The notes: generated by a model not told the origin, from the letters alone. A stretch of DNA of 64,000 nt from Pseudomonas saponiphila (GCF_900105185.1 NZ_FNTJ01000001.1:4298501-4362500), one strand, 5' to 3'. Positions 1 through 9,957 are shown, numbered from the stretch's first letter. Numbers and translations: made by a program.

Positions 1-1424
<1,424 letters not shown>

Positions 1425-1760
1425 AACCTACCTCTGGGATCATTCGTGCGCGGCGATACCGTACAGGAACGAGAAAGACCGCGTACGACCGATGTCGCCG
1501 GGGAAAAAAACGCAATGAGCTGGATGTGGAGACAGATACCACGGCTTTCAAGGTAAAGGTCTTACACCCGATAACACCCGGAATATTGCAATAAGACTAA
1601 CGGTCAAAAAATAAAGCGAAAAACTTGTCGCAAAAGGTCAATCGGCTGTCGCCCCCCGCGATGATGGCCTCTATACTAGCTCCCCGTTTGTGCACCGCTC
1701 TAGTGCATTCGGCTGGAGCGCGACACGTCCCTCCACACTCCATTCAGAGCCGCCGTAAAA
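1425..1760. other. Intergenic region between divergent uvrB and aminotransferase genes
   Basis: These 336 bases hold no convincing gene. A TATACT hexamer at 1673-1678 is a plausible -10 element for the rightward aminotransferase gene, but no good -35 stands 16-18 bases upstream. An imperfect CTG-N10-CAG sequence at 1520-1535 faces uvrB but lacks the T/A-rich core of a good LexA box. Confidence 0.4.
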
Positions 1761-2957
1761 ATGAGCCTGTTCTCCGCTGTCGAAATGGCACCACGCGATC
1801 CAATCCTGGGCCTCAACGAAGCATTCAACGCCGACACCCGTACCGACAAGGTCAACCTTGGGGTGGGCGTGTACTGCAACGAGGAGGGACGCATTCCACT
1901 CCTGCGCGCCGTTGTCGAAGCCGAGACAATTCGCGCCGCTCAACACGCTTCCCGCGGCTACCTGCCGATCGACGGCATTGCCGCCTACGACCAGGCGGTA
2001 CAAAAGCTGCTGTTCGGCAACGACTCGCCCCTGCTGGCCGCTGGTCGTGTAGTCACCACCCAGGCCGTTGGCGGTACTGGCGCCCTGAAAATCGGCGCCG
2101 ACTTCCTCAAGCAACTGCTGCCCAACGCCGTGGTCGCCATCAGTGACCCGAGCTGGGAAAACCATCGCGCGCTGTTCGAAACCGCCGGCTTCCCGGTGCA
2201 GAACTACCGCTACTACGACGCCGCCACCCACGACGTGAACCGTGCCGGCCTGCTGGAAGACCTCAATGCCCTGCCGGCCCAGTCGATCGTGGTGCTGCAC
2301 GCCTGCTGCCACAACCCGACCGGTGTCGACCTGAGCCCGCAGGACTGGAAAAACGTCCTGGAAGTGGTCAAGGCGAAAAACCTCGTGCCATTCCTCGACA
2401 TGGCCTACCAGGGCTTCGGCGACGGCATCGATGAAGACGCCGCAGCCGTGCGCCTGTTTGCCGAGTCGGGCCTGACCTTCTTCGTATCCAGCTCCTTCTC
2501 CAAGTCGTTCTCGCTGTACGGCGAGCGCGTTGGCGCCCTGTCCATCGTCAGCAGCTCCAAGGAAGAAAGCGCCCGCGTGCTGTCCCAGGTCAAGCGCGTG
2601 ATCCGCACCAACTACTCCAACCCGCCGACTCACGGTGCAACCATCGTCGCCGCGGTGCTGAACAACCCGGAACTGCGCGCCCAGTGGGAGCAGGAACTGG
2701 CGGAAATGCGCCTGCGGATTCGTGGCATGCGCACCCAGATGGTCGACCTGCTGGCCAAAGGCGCCCCTGAGCACGACTTCAGCTTTGTCGGTCGCCAATG
2801 CGGCATGTTCTCCTACTCCGGCCTGACCGTTGAGCAAGTGACCCGCCTGCGCAACGAGTTCGGTATCTATGCCCTGGACACCGGTCGCATCTGCGTCGCC
2901 GCGTTGAACCAGAGCAACATCGAGGTCGTGACCAAGGCCATCCTCCAGGTGATCTGA
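1761..2957 (+). CDS. Class I aspartate/aromatic amino acid aminotransferase
   Basis: A 398-residue cytosolic PLP enzyme of the AspC/TyrB type, which moves amino groups between aspartate, tyrosine or phenylalanine and 2-oxoglutarate. It opens with MSLFSAVEMAPRDPILGLNEAF. It carries the family signature HACCHNPTGVDL and the PLP-lysine segment SSSFSKSFSLYGERVG, with FLDMAYQGF before it. Length is normal for the subfamily. The ATG at 1761 fits family starts, although no strong ribosome site precedes it. The gene is monocistronic: it diverges from uvrB and is followed by a strong terminator. Substrate preference (aspartate or aromatic) cannot be fixed from sequence alone. Pseudomonads often carry several paralogues, so I leave the symbol empty. 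Confidence 0.93.
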   Translation: MSLFSAVEMAPRDPILGLNEAFNADTRTDKVNLGVGVYCNEEGRIPLLRAVVEAETIRAAQHASRGYLPIDGIAAYDQAVQKLLFGNDSPLLAAGRVVTTQAVGGTGALKIGADFLKQLLPNAVVAISDPSWENHRALFETAGFPVQNYRYYDAATHDVNRAGLLEDLNALPAQSIVVLHACCHNPTGVDLSPQDWKNVLEVVKAKNLVPFLDMAYQGFGDGIDEDAAAVRLFAESGLTFFVSSSFSKSFSLYGERVGALSIVSSSKEESARVLSQVKRVIRTNYSNPPTHGATIVAAVLNNPELRAQWEQELAEMRLRIRGMRTQMVDLLAKGAPEHDFSFVGRQCGMFSYSGLTVEQVTRLRNEFGIYALDTGRICVAALNQSNIEVVTKAILQVI

Positions 2958-2973
2958 TCCACCACCGCTGCGC

Positions 2974-3006
2974 AAAAAGGGGAAGCCAGGGTGCTTCCCC
3001 TTTTTT
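2974..3006 (+). terminator. Rho-independent terminator of the aminotransferase gene
   Basis: The stem AAGGGGAAGC pairs with GCTTCCCCTT around a short loop and is followed by a run of T. It starts about 17 bases after the stop codon. The A-run on the left makes it potentially bidirectional. Confidence 0.85.
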
Positions 3007-3088
3007 GTGCGCGCGCCGCTACTCTGCAGCCCAGCCCCCAGCATCCTCTAGACTGAAGCCACGCCTCCCCTGCCAATCGAGAATCCAG

Positions 3089-3286
3089 ATGAAAAACGAT
3101 GACCTGCGGGCCGACCGCGACGAACTTGAGCACTATCTGCCCCGCTCGCAGAAACGCGAGAAGAGCCTGGTGCTGCAAATCGCCCTCGGCGTATTTCTCG
3201 GCGGGCTGGCTCTGTGGCTGGTGCAACTGGCGGCCACGTCGCTGATGGCCAAACTGATGCTCGGTAGCCTGACCTTCGGCGGTTGA
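3089..3286 (+). CDS. Small single-pass membrane protein, function unknown
   Basis: A 65-residue protein starting MKNDDLRADRDELEHYLP. The N-terminal third is highly charged (about residues 1-28). A hydrophobic segment follows (VLQIALGVFLGGLALWLVQL) and then a second, weaker hydrophobic stretch. The predicted topology is one membrane span with a charged cytoplasmic head. I chose the ATG at 3089 over an in-frame codon at 3005, because the upstream part overlaps the terminator and reads like non-coding sequence. It sits alone between a terminator and a decayed gene. I do not recognise a named family. The charged-head-plus-helix pattern and codon use make it a credible real gene. Confidence 0.65.
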   Translation: MKNDDLRADRDELEHYLPRSQKREKSLVLQIALGVFLGGLALWLVQLAATSLMAKLMLGSLTFGG

Positions 3287-3292
3287 GCAGCC

Positions 3293-3542
3293 TCAACTCG
3301 TCAGCTCAGACAAGCGTTTACCGGCGGCGGCATCAAACGCCACGTACAGCGCCTCGGCCACCTGGCTCTTGATGGCCTGGGCGCTTTCCAGTCCAAGGAC
3401 AAAACCTCGACCTTGCCGCCGGCACCCTGCAGATCGGGCGCCGATCCGGCCTGGGTGATGGCGTCCAGCAGCTTGCTGGGCTGAAGCCCTGCCCTTTGAG
3501 CGGGCTGATCTGCTCGATGCCCATCACGCTAGCCCGCAGCAA
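3293..3542 (-). pseudogene. Decayed C-terminal remnant of an unidentified gene (two frameshifts)
   Basis: On the minus strand three frames read consecutively as protein-like sequence. The first frame is VMGIEQISPLKGQG. After a frame change comes KLLDAITQAGSAPDLQGAGG. After a second change comes LGLESAQAIKSQVAEALYV, which runs to a TGA at 3295-3293. No single frame spans the region, and no start or ribosome site is convincing. This looks like the tail of a real gene broken by two small indels (or, less likely, sequencing errors). I could not assign a family. It lies between the small membrane protein and tRNA-Asn. Confidence 0.4.
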
Positions 3543-3757
3543 GGCGGGAAAAACCGGGAAGGAACCTGGGATAAATCGCAGCGGATCATAAAGGCCAACC
3601 TGTGCGGCTGGCGGCCGCTAGCCCGTGCAACCACTTCCTGACAGCCATGGCAGCCCCTAACGGATCACGTGTTGGCCCGCCAGCCGACAAAACCCTCGAA
3701 GTCATGCCGGCAGATCATGCAGATTCGCGCCGTGCTTAAAAAAATCTCCTCAGCTTG

Positions 3758-3785
3758 TTGACTTCCCTTTTTGAATCAGTAAGAT
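3758..3785 (+). promoter_or_regulatory. Sigma-70 promoter of tRNA-Asn
   Basis: TTGACT at 3758-3763 and TAAGAT at 3780-3785 are separated by 16 bases and sit 9 bases before the mature tRNA. The bases after the -10 are GC-rich (ACGGCGCA), as is typical of stable-RNA promoters under stringent control. Confidence 0.7.
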
Positions 3786-3794
3786 ACGGCGCAT

Positions 3795-3870
<76 letters not shown>

Positions 3871-4441
3871 TCTTCCTGTACTGATTTGCCTCAAGCCCAA
3901 CAAGAGCGCCCTGCTCTTCCGGCAAGTCAGCCCAAACGCTTCTCCTCTATTGATTCTCCGACCCGCATGTCAGTCCGGCATGCGGGATAAGTGCTTTGTC
4001 GAGCCGAATGACTCATGCCAAGGTCTGGTTGCCTTGTCGCAATGGCCTGACGTAGGCTGTGCGCCTATTTTTTTGGCCAGTCAGACCACGATGTTCCTGC
4101 CAGCACAGTCCCCGTGCCTCTCCCCTTCGATGAGCCCTTCGGCAACCCTGGCGGTTGCCCAGCATGATTGCGCGATCAACCGGCGGCGCCGCAGCGTGCT
4201 GTTCGCCTTCACCTTCTCCCCGCACCAGAGCCGTCGCTAACCGCGATTGAGCCCGGTGCCGCTGGCCGGAGCTGGCTGAGTCTCGAAGCTCCCCCCACTT
4301 CATTGACCGCTTCGCCTGCAGCCGCGCCCTACGCCATGGGCCCAGGCCCGGTTATCGCCCGTATCTCGGCGGATGCTGTCACGCGGCGTCCGCGACACCT
4401 CTATTTTTTTAGCGCCTGAGTTAATGGCGCGGGTCTTGAAG
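3871..4441. other. 571-base region between tRNA-Asn and the MFS gene; no gene supported
   Basis: Two hairpins are visible shortly after the tRNA. AAGAGC/GCTCTT lies at 3902-3918, and an 8-bp stem CCCGCATG/CATGCGGG lies at 3962-3986. Neither has a T run. Open frames of about 96 codons exist on both strands (near 3950-4240 and 4013-4303), but they have low-complexity, non-protein-like composition and no ribosome site. I see no repeat or insertion sequence. Confidence 0.4.
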
Positions 4442-5599
4442 ATGAATAAAGCCTTGTTAGCCGCCCTGATCCTGGGCATTTCCATTGTCGGCCTGAGCAT
4501 AGGCTCCACAGTGCCGATCCTCGCCCTGCGCCTGTATCAGGCCGGCGCTTCGAACAACCAGATCGGCATCATGTCGGCACTGCCTGCGGCGGGAATGATG
4601 CTCTCGGCCTTTCTGGTCAATGCCCTGGGCCAGCGCCTGACCCGGCGCCAGATCTATCTGCTGTGCTTCAGCCTCTGTGCGCTGAGCGTGGCGGCTCTGG
4701 AACTGCCCGATGCCAGTCTCTACAGCCTCGGCCTGGCCCGGGTCGCCATGGGCCTGGGGGCCGGGCTGATCATCATTCTCGGGGAAACCTGGGTCAATGA
4801 AATGGCCGAGGACGCCAGCCGCGGACGACTGGTGGCGGTCTACACCACCTGCTTCACTTTCTTCCAGCTGCTGGGCCCAGGGCTGGTGTCCTTGCTGGGC
4901 ACCGAGGGGCCGGCGGTACTGGCGATCGTCAGCGTCGGCTACGCCATCGCGATTGCCGTGGTCTGGCTGACCCTGCCCCAGGCAGACGCCTCGAACCTCC
5001 ATGAGGAAAGCCGGAGCTTCTCGGTTCTGGGCTTTATCCGCATCGCTCCGGCCTTGTGCGTGGGCATTCTGTTTTTCGCCTTTTTCGACAGCGTGGTGCT
5101 GTCGCTGTTTCCTGTGTATGCAGCCGGCCACGGCTACAGCATCAAGCTGGCGGCACTGATGGTGACCATCATTCTCCTGGGGGATACGGCATTCCAGTTT
5201 CCCCTGGGCTGGCTCTCGGACAAGCTGGGACGCCCCGGCATCTACCTGGGTTGCGGTTGCATCGCCCTGCTGATCGGCCTGTGCCTGCCGCTGCTGATGA
5301 CCGCTCCCACCCTGCTCTGGCCAAGCCTGGTCATCCTGGGGGCGGCGGCTGGTGGTATCTACACCCTGGCCATCGTGCTGATCGGACAATCCTTCAGCGG
5401 AGCGGACCTGGTCACCGCCAATGCCAGTGCCGGCCTGCTCTGGGGTATTGGTAGCCTGCTGGGCCCTCTACTCAGTGGCGCCGCCATGAGCGGTGGCAGC
5501 TATGGCCTGCCACTGACCCTGGCGGTGGCCGCCGCGGTGGTCGTAGGGTTTGCCTTGTCCCTGGTGCGCCAGGAGCAACTGGACAACGTTGCGCAATAG
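4442..5599 (+). CDS. MFS transporter (drug/solute efflux type)
   Basis: A 385-residue inner-membrane transporter of the major facilitator superfamily, starting MNKALLAALILGISIVGLSI. About twelve hydrophobic segments are visible. The loop between helices 2 and 3 reads NALGQRLTRRQIY, and the equivalent loop in the second half reads GWLSDKLGRPGIYLG, which matches the MFS GxLaDrxGrr motif. Helix 5 holds a GPGLVSLLG stretch like that of DHA-type exporters. I chose the ATG at 4442 because the preceding in-frame sequence (from 4373) is hydrophilic and unlike a family N-terminus. It resembles YcaD/UMF-type carriers of unknown substrate. It is monocistronic, with a terminator at 5618. Confidence 0.85.
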   Translation: MNKALLAALILGISIVGLSIGSTVPILALRLYQAGASNNQIGIMSALPAAGMMLSAFLVNALGQRLTRRQIYLLCFSLCALSVAALELPDASLYSLGLARVAMGLGAGLIIILGETWVNEMAEDASRGRLVAVYTTCFTFFQLLGPGLVSLLGTEGPAVLAIVSVGYAIAIAVVWLTLPQADASNLHEESRSFSVLGFIRIAPALCVGILFFAFFDSVVLSLFPVYAAGHGYSIKLAALMVTIILLGDTAFQFPLGWLSDKLGRPGIYLGCGCIALLIGLCLPLLMTAPTLLWPSLVILGAAAGGIYTLAIVLIGQSFSGADLVTANASAGLLWGIGSLLGPLLSGAAMSGGSYGLPLTLAVAAAVVVGFALSLVRQEQLDNVAQ

Positions 5600-5617
5600 C
5601 AGGATCGTCCCCTGCCG

Positions 5618-5651
5618 ACGCGGCCGCAGGTCATTCACAGGCCGCGTTTTT
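5618..5651 (+). terminator. Terminator of the MFS transporter gene
   Basis: The stem ACGCGGCC/GGCCGCGT is followed by a run of five T, 19 bases after the MFS stop codon. Confidence 0.75.
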
Positions 5652-5698
5652 GTCATTACCATCGCGCCCTTCGAAGCCCCCCAACGGATAACCCTGCA

Positions 5699-6280
5699 AT
5701 GGACCGAGCTCTGCGCCTCCTGCCTCTGTGTGGACTGCTGTCACTGCTGCCCCTGCCGGCCCTGGCCAGCCCACCGGTGGACTGCGCCGCCCTGAGTGAC
5801 AACGCCTCCCTGGAGGCCGGCCAATACCGTCCGCCCCTGGAGGCCAAGGTCATCGGCGAAGGACGGTTGCACTTCCACAGCGGACCAGACGCCGCCTGCA
5901 TCGACAAGAAACTCTATGTGATCCCTGGCGACGGCCTGACGGTGTACGCCTCCAGCGACAGTGGCTGGGCCCAGGTCATGTACATCGCCAAGGACGGCGA
6001 GGACTACAGCGGCTGGGTCGAGGAAAAGCGCCTGCAGTTGGGCAGTCATTACGGCGGCCCACAACTTCCCGGCGAGGTCACGACCTTTATCCAGCGCCAC
6101 GAGGATTGCCTGCACTTTGCCGGCGAGGAGGCCTACGACGAAGAGCGCCGGGCCGAACTGGAGAAAGCCGTCAATCAAACCTGTGTCGGCCACGATCGCC
6201 AGCTCGCCGCCCTGCGCAGCCAGTACCAGGACAACCCCGAGGTCCTGCAGGCCCTGGAACCCCTGGAAAACCTCGAATAA
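5699..6280 (+). CDS. Exported protein with an SH3-like region, function unknown
   Basis: A 193-residue protein with a clear Sec signal peptide (MDRALRLLPLCGLLSLLPLPALA, cleavage expected after ALA near residue 23). The mature part contains a bacterial SH3-like stretch (roughly residues 55-105), including KLYVIPGDGLTVYASSDSGWAQVMY and YSGWVEEKRLQL, then an acidic, Cys-containing helical tail. SH3b domains commonly occur in periplasmic or cell-wall proteins. Three cysteines in the mature protein could form disulfides. It stands alone between terminators and converges on the nucleobase transporter gene. Its precise role is unknown. Confidence 0.75.
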   Translation: MDRALRLLPLCGLLSLLPLPALASPPVDCAALSDNASLEAGQYRPPLEAKVIGEGRLHFHSGPDAACIDKKLYVIPGDGLTVYASSDSGWAQVMYIAKDGEDYSGWVEEKRLQLGSHYGGPQLPGEVTTFIQRHEDCLHFAGEEAYDEERRAELEKAVNQTCVGHDRQLAALRSQYQDNPEVLQALEPLENLE

Positions 6281-6295
6281 TCACGGCTCGATAAA

Positions 6296-6323
6296 AAACG
6301 GCGCCTTCAGGGCGCCGTTTTTT
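6296..6323. terminator. Bidirectional terminator between the SH3-like gene and the nucleobase transporter gene
   Basis: The stem ACGGCGCC/GGCGCCGT has A residues on the left and a T run on the right. It lies between the stop codons of two convergent genes and can serve both. Confidence 0.85.
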
Positions 6324-6342
6324 CATGCCGTGACACTTGCAC

Positions 6343-7884
6343 TCAATGCGTGGCTTCGGCACTGCCGCGGGCATGGCTTGGCGCAGCACCGTCCCCGGAC
6401 TGCGGCGACGATTGACCCGAAACCTCAGCCACCAGCGGCACCTCATTGCCTTCGGCATCGTGCAGCTTGCCACCGCTGAAATAGTCCCCTTCACGCAGCG
6501 CAGCAATGTCCTGGAAACGCAGGCTGCGTTCGGTGCCGGCGACGAACACCGACTGCTGGTCGGAGTTGCCTGCAGTGAAGTGGTTGAACGCAAGGTTCAG
6601 CACGATCGCCATGATCGCCGAGGAACTGATGCCCGAATGGAAGATCGTCGCGAACCAGCTGGGGAAATGGTCGTAGAAGCTCGGCGCGGCAATCGGGATC
6701 ATGCCGAAGCCGATTGAGGTGGCAACGATGATCAGGTTCATGTTGTTGCGGTAGTCGACCTTGGACAAGGTGCGGATGCCACTGGCAGCCACGGTGCCGA
6801 ACAGGACGATACCGGCCCCGCCGAGCACCGAGGTCGGCACCGCGGCAATCACCCGCCCCATGAATGGCAGCAGACCGAGAATCACCAGGAACAGCCCGCC
6901 GGTGGCGACCACGAACCGACTCTTGATCCCGGTGACCGCCACCAGCCCGACGTTCTGGGCAAAGGCGCTCTGGGTGAAGGAGCCGAAGATCGGCGCGATC
7001 ATGCTCGACAGCATGTCGGCACGCAGGCCGTCGCCCAATCGCTTGGAGTCGACTTTGGTGTGGATGATCTCACCCACCGCAAGGATGTCCGCCGAGGTTT
7101 CCACCAGCGTCACCATGACCACGATGCACATCGACAGGATCGCCGCGACATGGAAGGTCGGCATGCCGAAATGGAAAGGCGTGGGCAGACCGAACATCGG
7201 CCCCTGGCTGACGCCGGAAAAGTCCGCCATGCCCAGGAACACCGCGACCACGGTGCCGATGATCATGGCCAGGAGAATCGACAGCCGGGAAATCGCCGCA
7301 CTGCCGATCTTGCTCAGCAGTAGCACCAGGGCCAGCGTCAAGGCCGCCAGGCCGATGTTCGACATGCTGCCAAAGTCCGCCGCGCGACTGTTGCCGCCCA
7401 TGGCCCAGCGCGCCGCGACCGGCATCAGTGTCAAGCCGATGGTGGTGATGACAATGCCGGTGACCAGGGGAGGAAAGAACTTGGTGATCCGGGAGAACAC
7501 CGGGGTGATCAGCAGGCCGATCAGCGAGGCGGCGATCACGGCCCCGAGCACCGACTGGAAGCCCCCCTCCCCGGTACTGGTGACAATCGCCACCATGGTT
7601 GAAACCCCCGCAAAGGACACCCCTTGCACCAGCGGCAGCTTGCAGCCGAAAAACGGCACACCGAGGGTTTGCAGCAAGGTCGCCAGCCCTCCCGCGAACA
7701 GCGAGGCCGCAATCAACAGACCGATCTCCGCCGGCGACAGGCCGGCCGCCTGGCCGATGATCAAGGGCACTGCAACGATGCCGCCGTACATGGTCAGCAC
7801 GTGTTGCAGGCCATAAGCCATATTCGCGCCAATACCCAAATTTTCATCTTCGGGCCGTTGCTGTGAAACCTGGGGCGTATTCAT
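6343..7884 (-). CDS. NCS2-family nucleobase (xanthine/urate-type) : cation symporter
   Basis: A 513-residue inner-membrane purine or uracil permease. About 14 hydrophobic segments fill residues 20-455. The NCS2 signature is present as FAQNVGLVAVTGIKSRFVV in the helix-9/10 region, and the helix-8 motif appears as VTLVETSADILAVGEI, whose Glu is typical of the xanthine/urate branch (UapA, XanQ, UacT). The N-terminus GIGANMAYGLQHVLTMYGGIVAVPLI is also typical. The hydrophilic C-terminal tail of about 55 residues is longer than in many members. The start ATG at 7884-7882 follows family convention. No purine-catabolic genes flank it. Two TGTAT-type palindromic elements upstream may be regulator sites. 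Exact substrate cannot be decided from sequence. Confidence 0.9.
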   Translation of the reverse strand: MNTPQVSQQRPEDENLGIGANMAYGLQHVLTMYGGIVAVPLIIGQAAGLSPAEIGLLIAASLFAGGLATLLQTLGVPFFGCKLPLVQGVSFAGVSTMVAIVTSTGEGGFQSVLGAVIAASLIGLLITPVFSRITKFFPPLVTGIVITTIGLTLMPVAARWAMGGNSRAADFGSMSNIGLAALTLALVLLLSKIGSAAISRLSILLAMIIGTVVAVFLGMADFSGVSQGPMFGLPTPFHFGMPTFHVAAILSMCIVVMVTLVETSADILAVGEIIHTKVDSKRLGDGLRADMLSSMIAPIFGSFTQSAFAQNVGLVAVTGIKSRFVVATGGLFLVILGLLPFMGRVIAAVPTSVLGGAGIVLFGTVAASGIRTLSKVDYRNNMNLIIVATSIGFGMIPIAAPSFYDHFPSWFATIFHSGISSSAIMAIVLNLAFNHFTAGNSDQQSVFVAGTERSLRFQDIAALREGDYFSGGKLHDAEGNEVPLVAEVSGQSSPQSGDGAAPSHARGSAEATH

Positions 7885-7914
7885 GGTGTGGGGTTCCCTG
7901 TTTTTGTTATGCGC

Positions 7915-7962
7915 ACACTGTATGCAACATCAAAGACAACTGTCCATAGGATTGTATACAGT
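7915..7962 (-). promoter_or_regulatory. Possible GntR-type operator pair upstream of the nucleobase transporter
   Basis: Two similar elements lie 31-78 bases upstream of the start codon: ACTGTATGCAAC at 7917-7928 and ATTGTATACAGT at 7951-7962. The second is a near-perfect palindrome around GTATAC, the kind of core bound by GntR-family repressors. No regulator gene is adjacent, so the assignment is an inference. Confidence 0.3.
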
Positions 7963-8139
7963 TTGCCACTCGGGATTTCTGCGGTCCCCGCGTGCGGACA
8001 ACCCGTGCAAAGCCCTCGACTATCGCCCCCGACCCAGCCTGAAAAGCCGTCCCAGAGCCGTCGCTCAACTCAGCACCAGGCAGGAACGGCGCCCTCGCGC
8101 GAGTTTTTCCACGCTGTTCCAGGAATTGAAAAACAGGAT

Positions 8140-8171
8140 TAAAAAAGCCGATCCGCTTGCCGGATCGGCTC
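8140..8171 (-). terminator. Terminator of the exported HNH-like gene
   Basis: Read on the minus strand, the stem AGCCGATCCG/CGGATCGGCT is followed by TTTTTTAA. It begins about 22 bases after the stop codon of the minus-strand gene at 8194-9015. Confidence 0.85.
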
Positions 8172-8193
8172 ACACCTCGCACCCGAGGAACAA

Positions 8194-9015
8194 TTACTGG
8201 GCCGGAACCCGGATCTTGTACACATTGGGCGCGACACGAACCCACTGATCACTGACCAATGGATAGACCTTGGTCCGCGCCGACAGACGCAGCAGTTGCG
8301 AGTTGATGGTGGCCAGGGTCTTGACGTTGCCATCACGGGTATAGCTCAGCATGTTGTCCCGCAGATTGACGATGGTGTTCCAGGTGTCCGTGTTGTTGAC
8401 GATGTACTGGGCGTTGCGCTCGAACTCCTCACCCGGGTCGTCATTGCGACCGTTTGGCCCGAGGAACAGGTTCCACGGCATCCAGGTGTAGAAGCCATGG
8501 AAGGTGTCCCAGCCCAGCGGCCGTGGCGGCACGCCGGCGTTGGCCCGCACCACGCCCCGACCGATCTCTTCGAGCAGGGTCTTGGCCTGGTCGTAGTCGG
8601 CCTGCACCGCCGGGGTGACGTTGACCTGGTTGTCCCGTCCATAGCTGAGGAAGCGCCCGCCGAAGCCGTCCCAGAACCCTTTCAGCTCCTTGAGATGCCC
8701 ACGCTGCACCACGGACATGTAGAAATCCCGCAGTTGGTTGTAGGCAATGATGTGATGGCGACTGACCGGGACGGTGTACGCCGCTCCGACACCGGAAGCC
8801 GTGAGATCGGCGTTGTAGTTGTTCGACGGCGGATAGGGTGAGCCGGCACGGGCGTCCATGCTCAGGTTGTAGCTGCCGTCGGGATTGGGCACTGCGTAGC
8901 TGGCGCTGGAACACAGGCCGAGCACGACCAGCAGGGCTGCGAGCAGCACTGCCCGGAAGCGCCTCAGTGATGCACCAGCGCTGTCGAGCAGGTTTGAACG
9001 GGGTGTTTTGTGCAT
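8194..9015 (-). CDS. Exported protein with an HNH-endonuclease-like motif, function unknown
   Basis: A 273-residue protein preceded by a strong ribosome site (AAGGAG, 7-base spacing). A long N-terminus ends in a hydrophobic core and a Sec cleavage site after SASYA near residue 41. The mature domain contains SRHHIIAYNQLRDFY (about residues 83-97) and later WMPWNLFLGPNGRNDDPG. The His-His-Ile-Ile followed by an Asn/Asp-rich segment resembles HNH-type nuclease folds found in some bacterial toxins; this is motif-level inference, not an established homology. It has no visible immunity-like partner: a terminator lies just downstream, and the arylamine acetyltransferase gene lies 117 bases upstream in the same direction. 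It could equally be a non-catalytic exported protein. Confidence 0.6.
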   Translation of the reverse strand: MHKTPRSNLLDSAGASLRRFRAVLLAALLVVLGLCSSASYAVPNPDGSYNLSMDARAGSPYPPSNNYNADLTASGVGAAYTVPVSRHHIIAYNQLRDFYMSVVQRGHLKELKGFWDGFGGRFLSYGRDNQVNVTPAVQADYDQAKTLLEEIGRGVVRANAGVPPRPLGWDTFHGFYTWMPWNLFLGPNGRNDDPGEEFERNAQYIVNNTDTWNTIVNLRDNMLSYTRDGNVKTLATINSQLLRLSARTKVYPLVSDQWVRVAPNVYKIRVPAQ

Positions 9016-9132
9016 GATTCTCTCCTTGAGAAATGACCGGCTTGCCGGTGAAGTCTAAGGAGCAGGAGCCTGCAGATTTAACCGGGAATCGATTCCGCCC
9101 CCGCCCTGGCGCGCACTGCAAAGCCCAAAGAA

Positions 9133-9957
9133 TCAGGACTCAAGCAATTGTCCGATCACCCGCCGCAGCTCGGGATGATTGGGCAGGCGCAAGGCGAACT
9201 CATCCTGCAGCAGGCGCATCAGCTCCCCGGCCTCGGTGATCTCCCGTCGCTCGCTGGGTTGCCCCACCCGATGCAGGGCGTAGCTGCCGTTGTTCAGCGT
9301 GCGGCGCACTCCCGGCCCTATCAGCGCCACCTTCAGCTGGCCAAGGAAAGGTGAATCCGGGTGAGTGGAGACGTACCAGTTGCCCATCTCGTAATCCACA
9401 TCGCCCTGCACCTGCAGATCGAAGACATAGAGAGCCCGCCATTGCTCCGCGACCTTGGCGCGCAGGGTGTAGCTGCCCTCGCGCCGGGTGATGCGATAGG
9501 GCTCATGGGGCGTGGCCTGCTCTTCTTCGGTGTCCAGCCGCAAAGGCGCGGTGGGTACCATGCCGCCAAAGCCGACGTCGGCGATGTAGCGTTGGCCGTC
9601 CAGATGCAACAGGGTCAGCCGATGGCTGCGAGCGGTGAGCGCATCCTCCGGCCCTCCCATCACTACCCGCCCGGTGATGCCCCGGGCCTCGTAGCCCAGG
9701 TGCTGCAGCAATGCCAGGAAGCTCTGGTTGAGCTCGTAGCAGTAGCCGCCGCGACCCTCGTGGAGAATCTTGCGCTCCACGGACGCCAGATCGATGGGCA
9801 CTGGCACCTGTAACAGGGTCGAAAGGCTTTCGAAGGCAAAACGACAGACATGACGCCATTGCAGCTCCCGCAGGTTTTCCAGGGTCGGCGCTGGGGGGCG
9901 TGAGTAGCCGAGTTGCTGCAGGTACAGGTCGAAGTCCATCAGGTGCGGCTGGCTCAT
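9133..9957 (-). CDS. nat: Arylamine N-acetyltransferase
   Basis: A 274-residue cytosolic enzyme that transfers acetyl from acetyl-CoA to arylamines, arylhydroxylamines or hydrazines by a ping-pong mechanism. The catalytic triad is visible: Cys73 in GRGGYCYELN, His112 in ARSHRLTLL and Asp127 in YIADVGFGG. Length matches bacterial NATs (about 275 residues). I chose the ATG at 9957 (MSQPHLMDF), which has an AAGGA ribosome site 7 bases upstream; an in-frame ATG 12 codons earlier lacks one. Physiological substrates in pseudomonads are not fixed by sequence. The gene is followed, in the same direction, by the exported HNH-like gene after 117 bases, so co-transcription is possible. Confidence 0.93.
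   Translation of the reverse strand: MSQPHLMDFDLYLQQLGYSRPPAPTLENLRELQWRHVCRFAFESLSTLLQVPVPIDLASVERKILHEGRGGYCYELNQSFLALLQHLGYEARGITGRVVMGGPEDALTARSHRLTLLHLDGQRYIADVGFGGMVPTAPLRLDTEEEQATPHEPYRITRREGSYTLRAKVAEQWRALYVFDLQVQGDVDYEMGNWYVSTHPDSPFLGQLKVALIGPGVRRTLNNGSYALHRVGQPSERREITEAGELMRLLQDEFALRLPNHPELRRVIGQLLES

Noticed and set aside
1520..1535. CTG-N10-CAG sequence in the uvrB upstream region as a LexA box
   Set aside because: It lacks the T after CTG and the AT-rich core seen in the lexA boxes at 54269-54303, so it is likely a chance match.
3950..4303. Open frames of about 96 codons on both strands between tRNA-Asn and the MFS gene
   Set aside because: They overlap antisense to each other, have no ribosome site and read as biased non-coding sequence.
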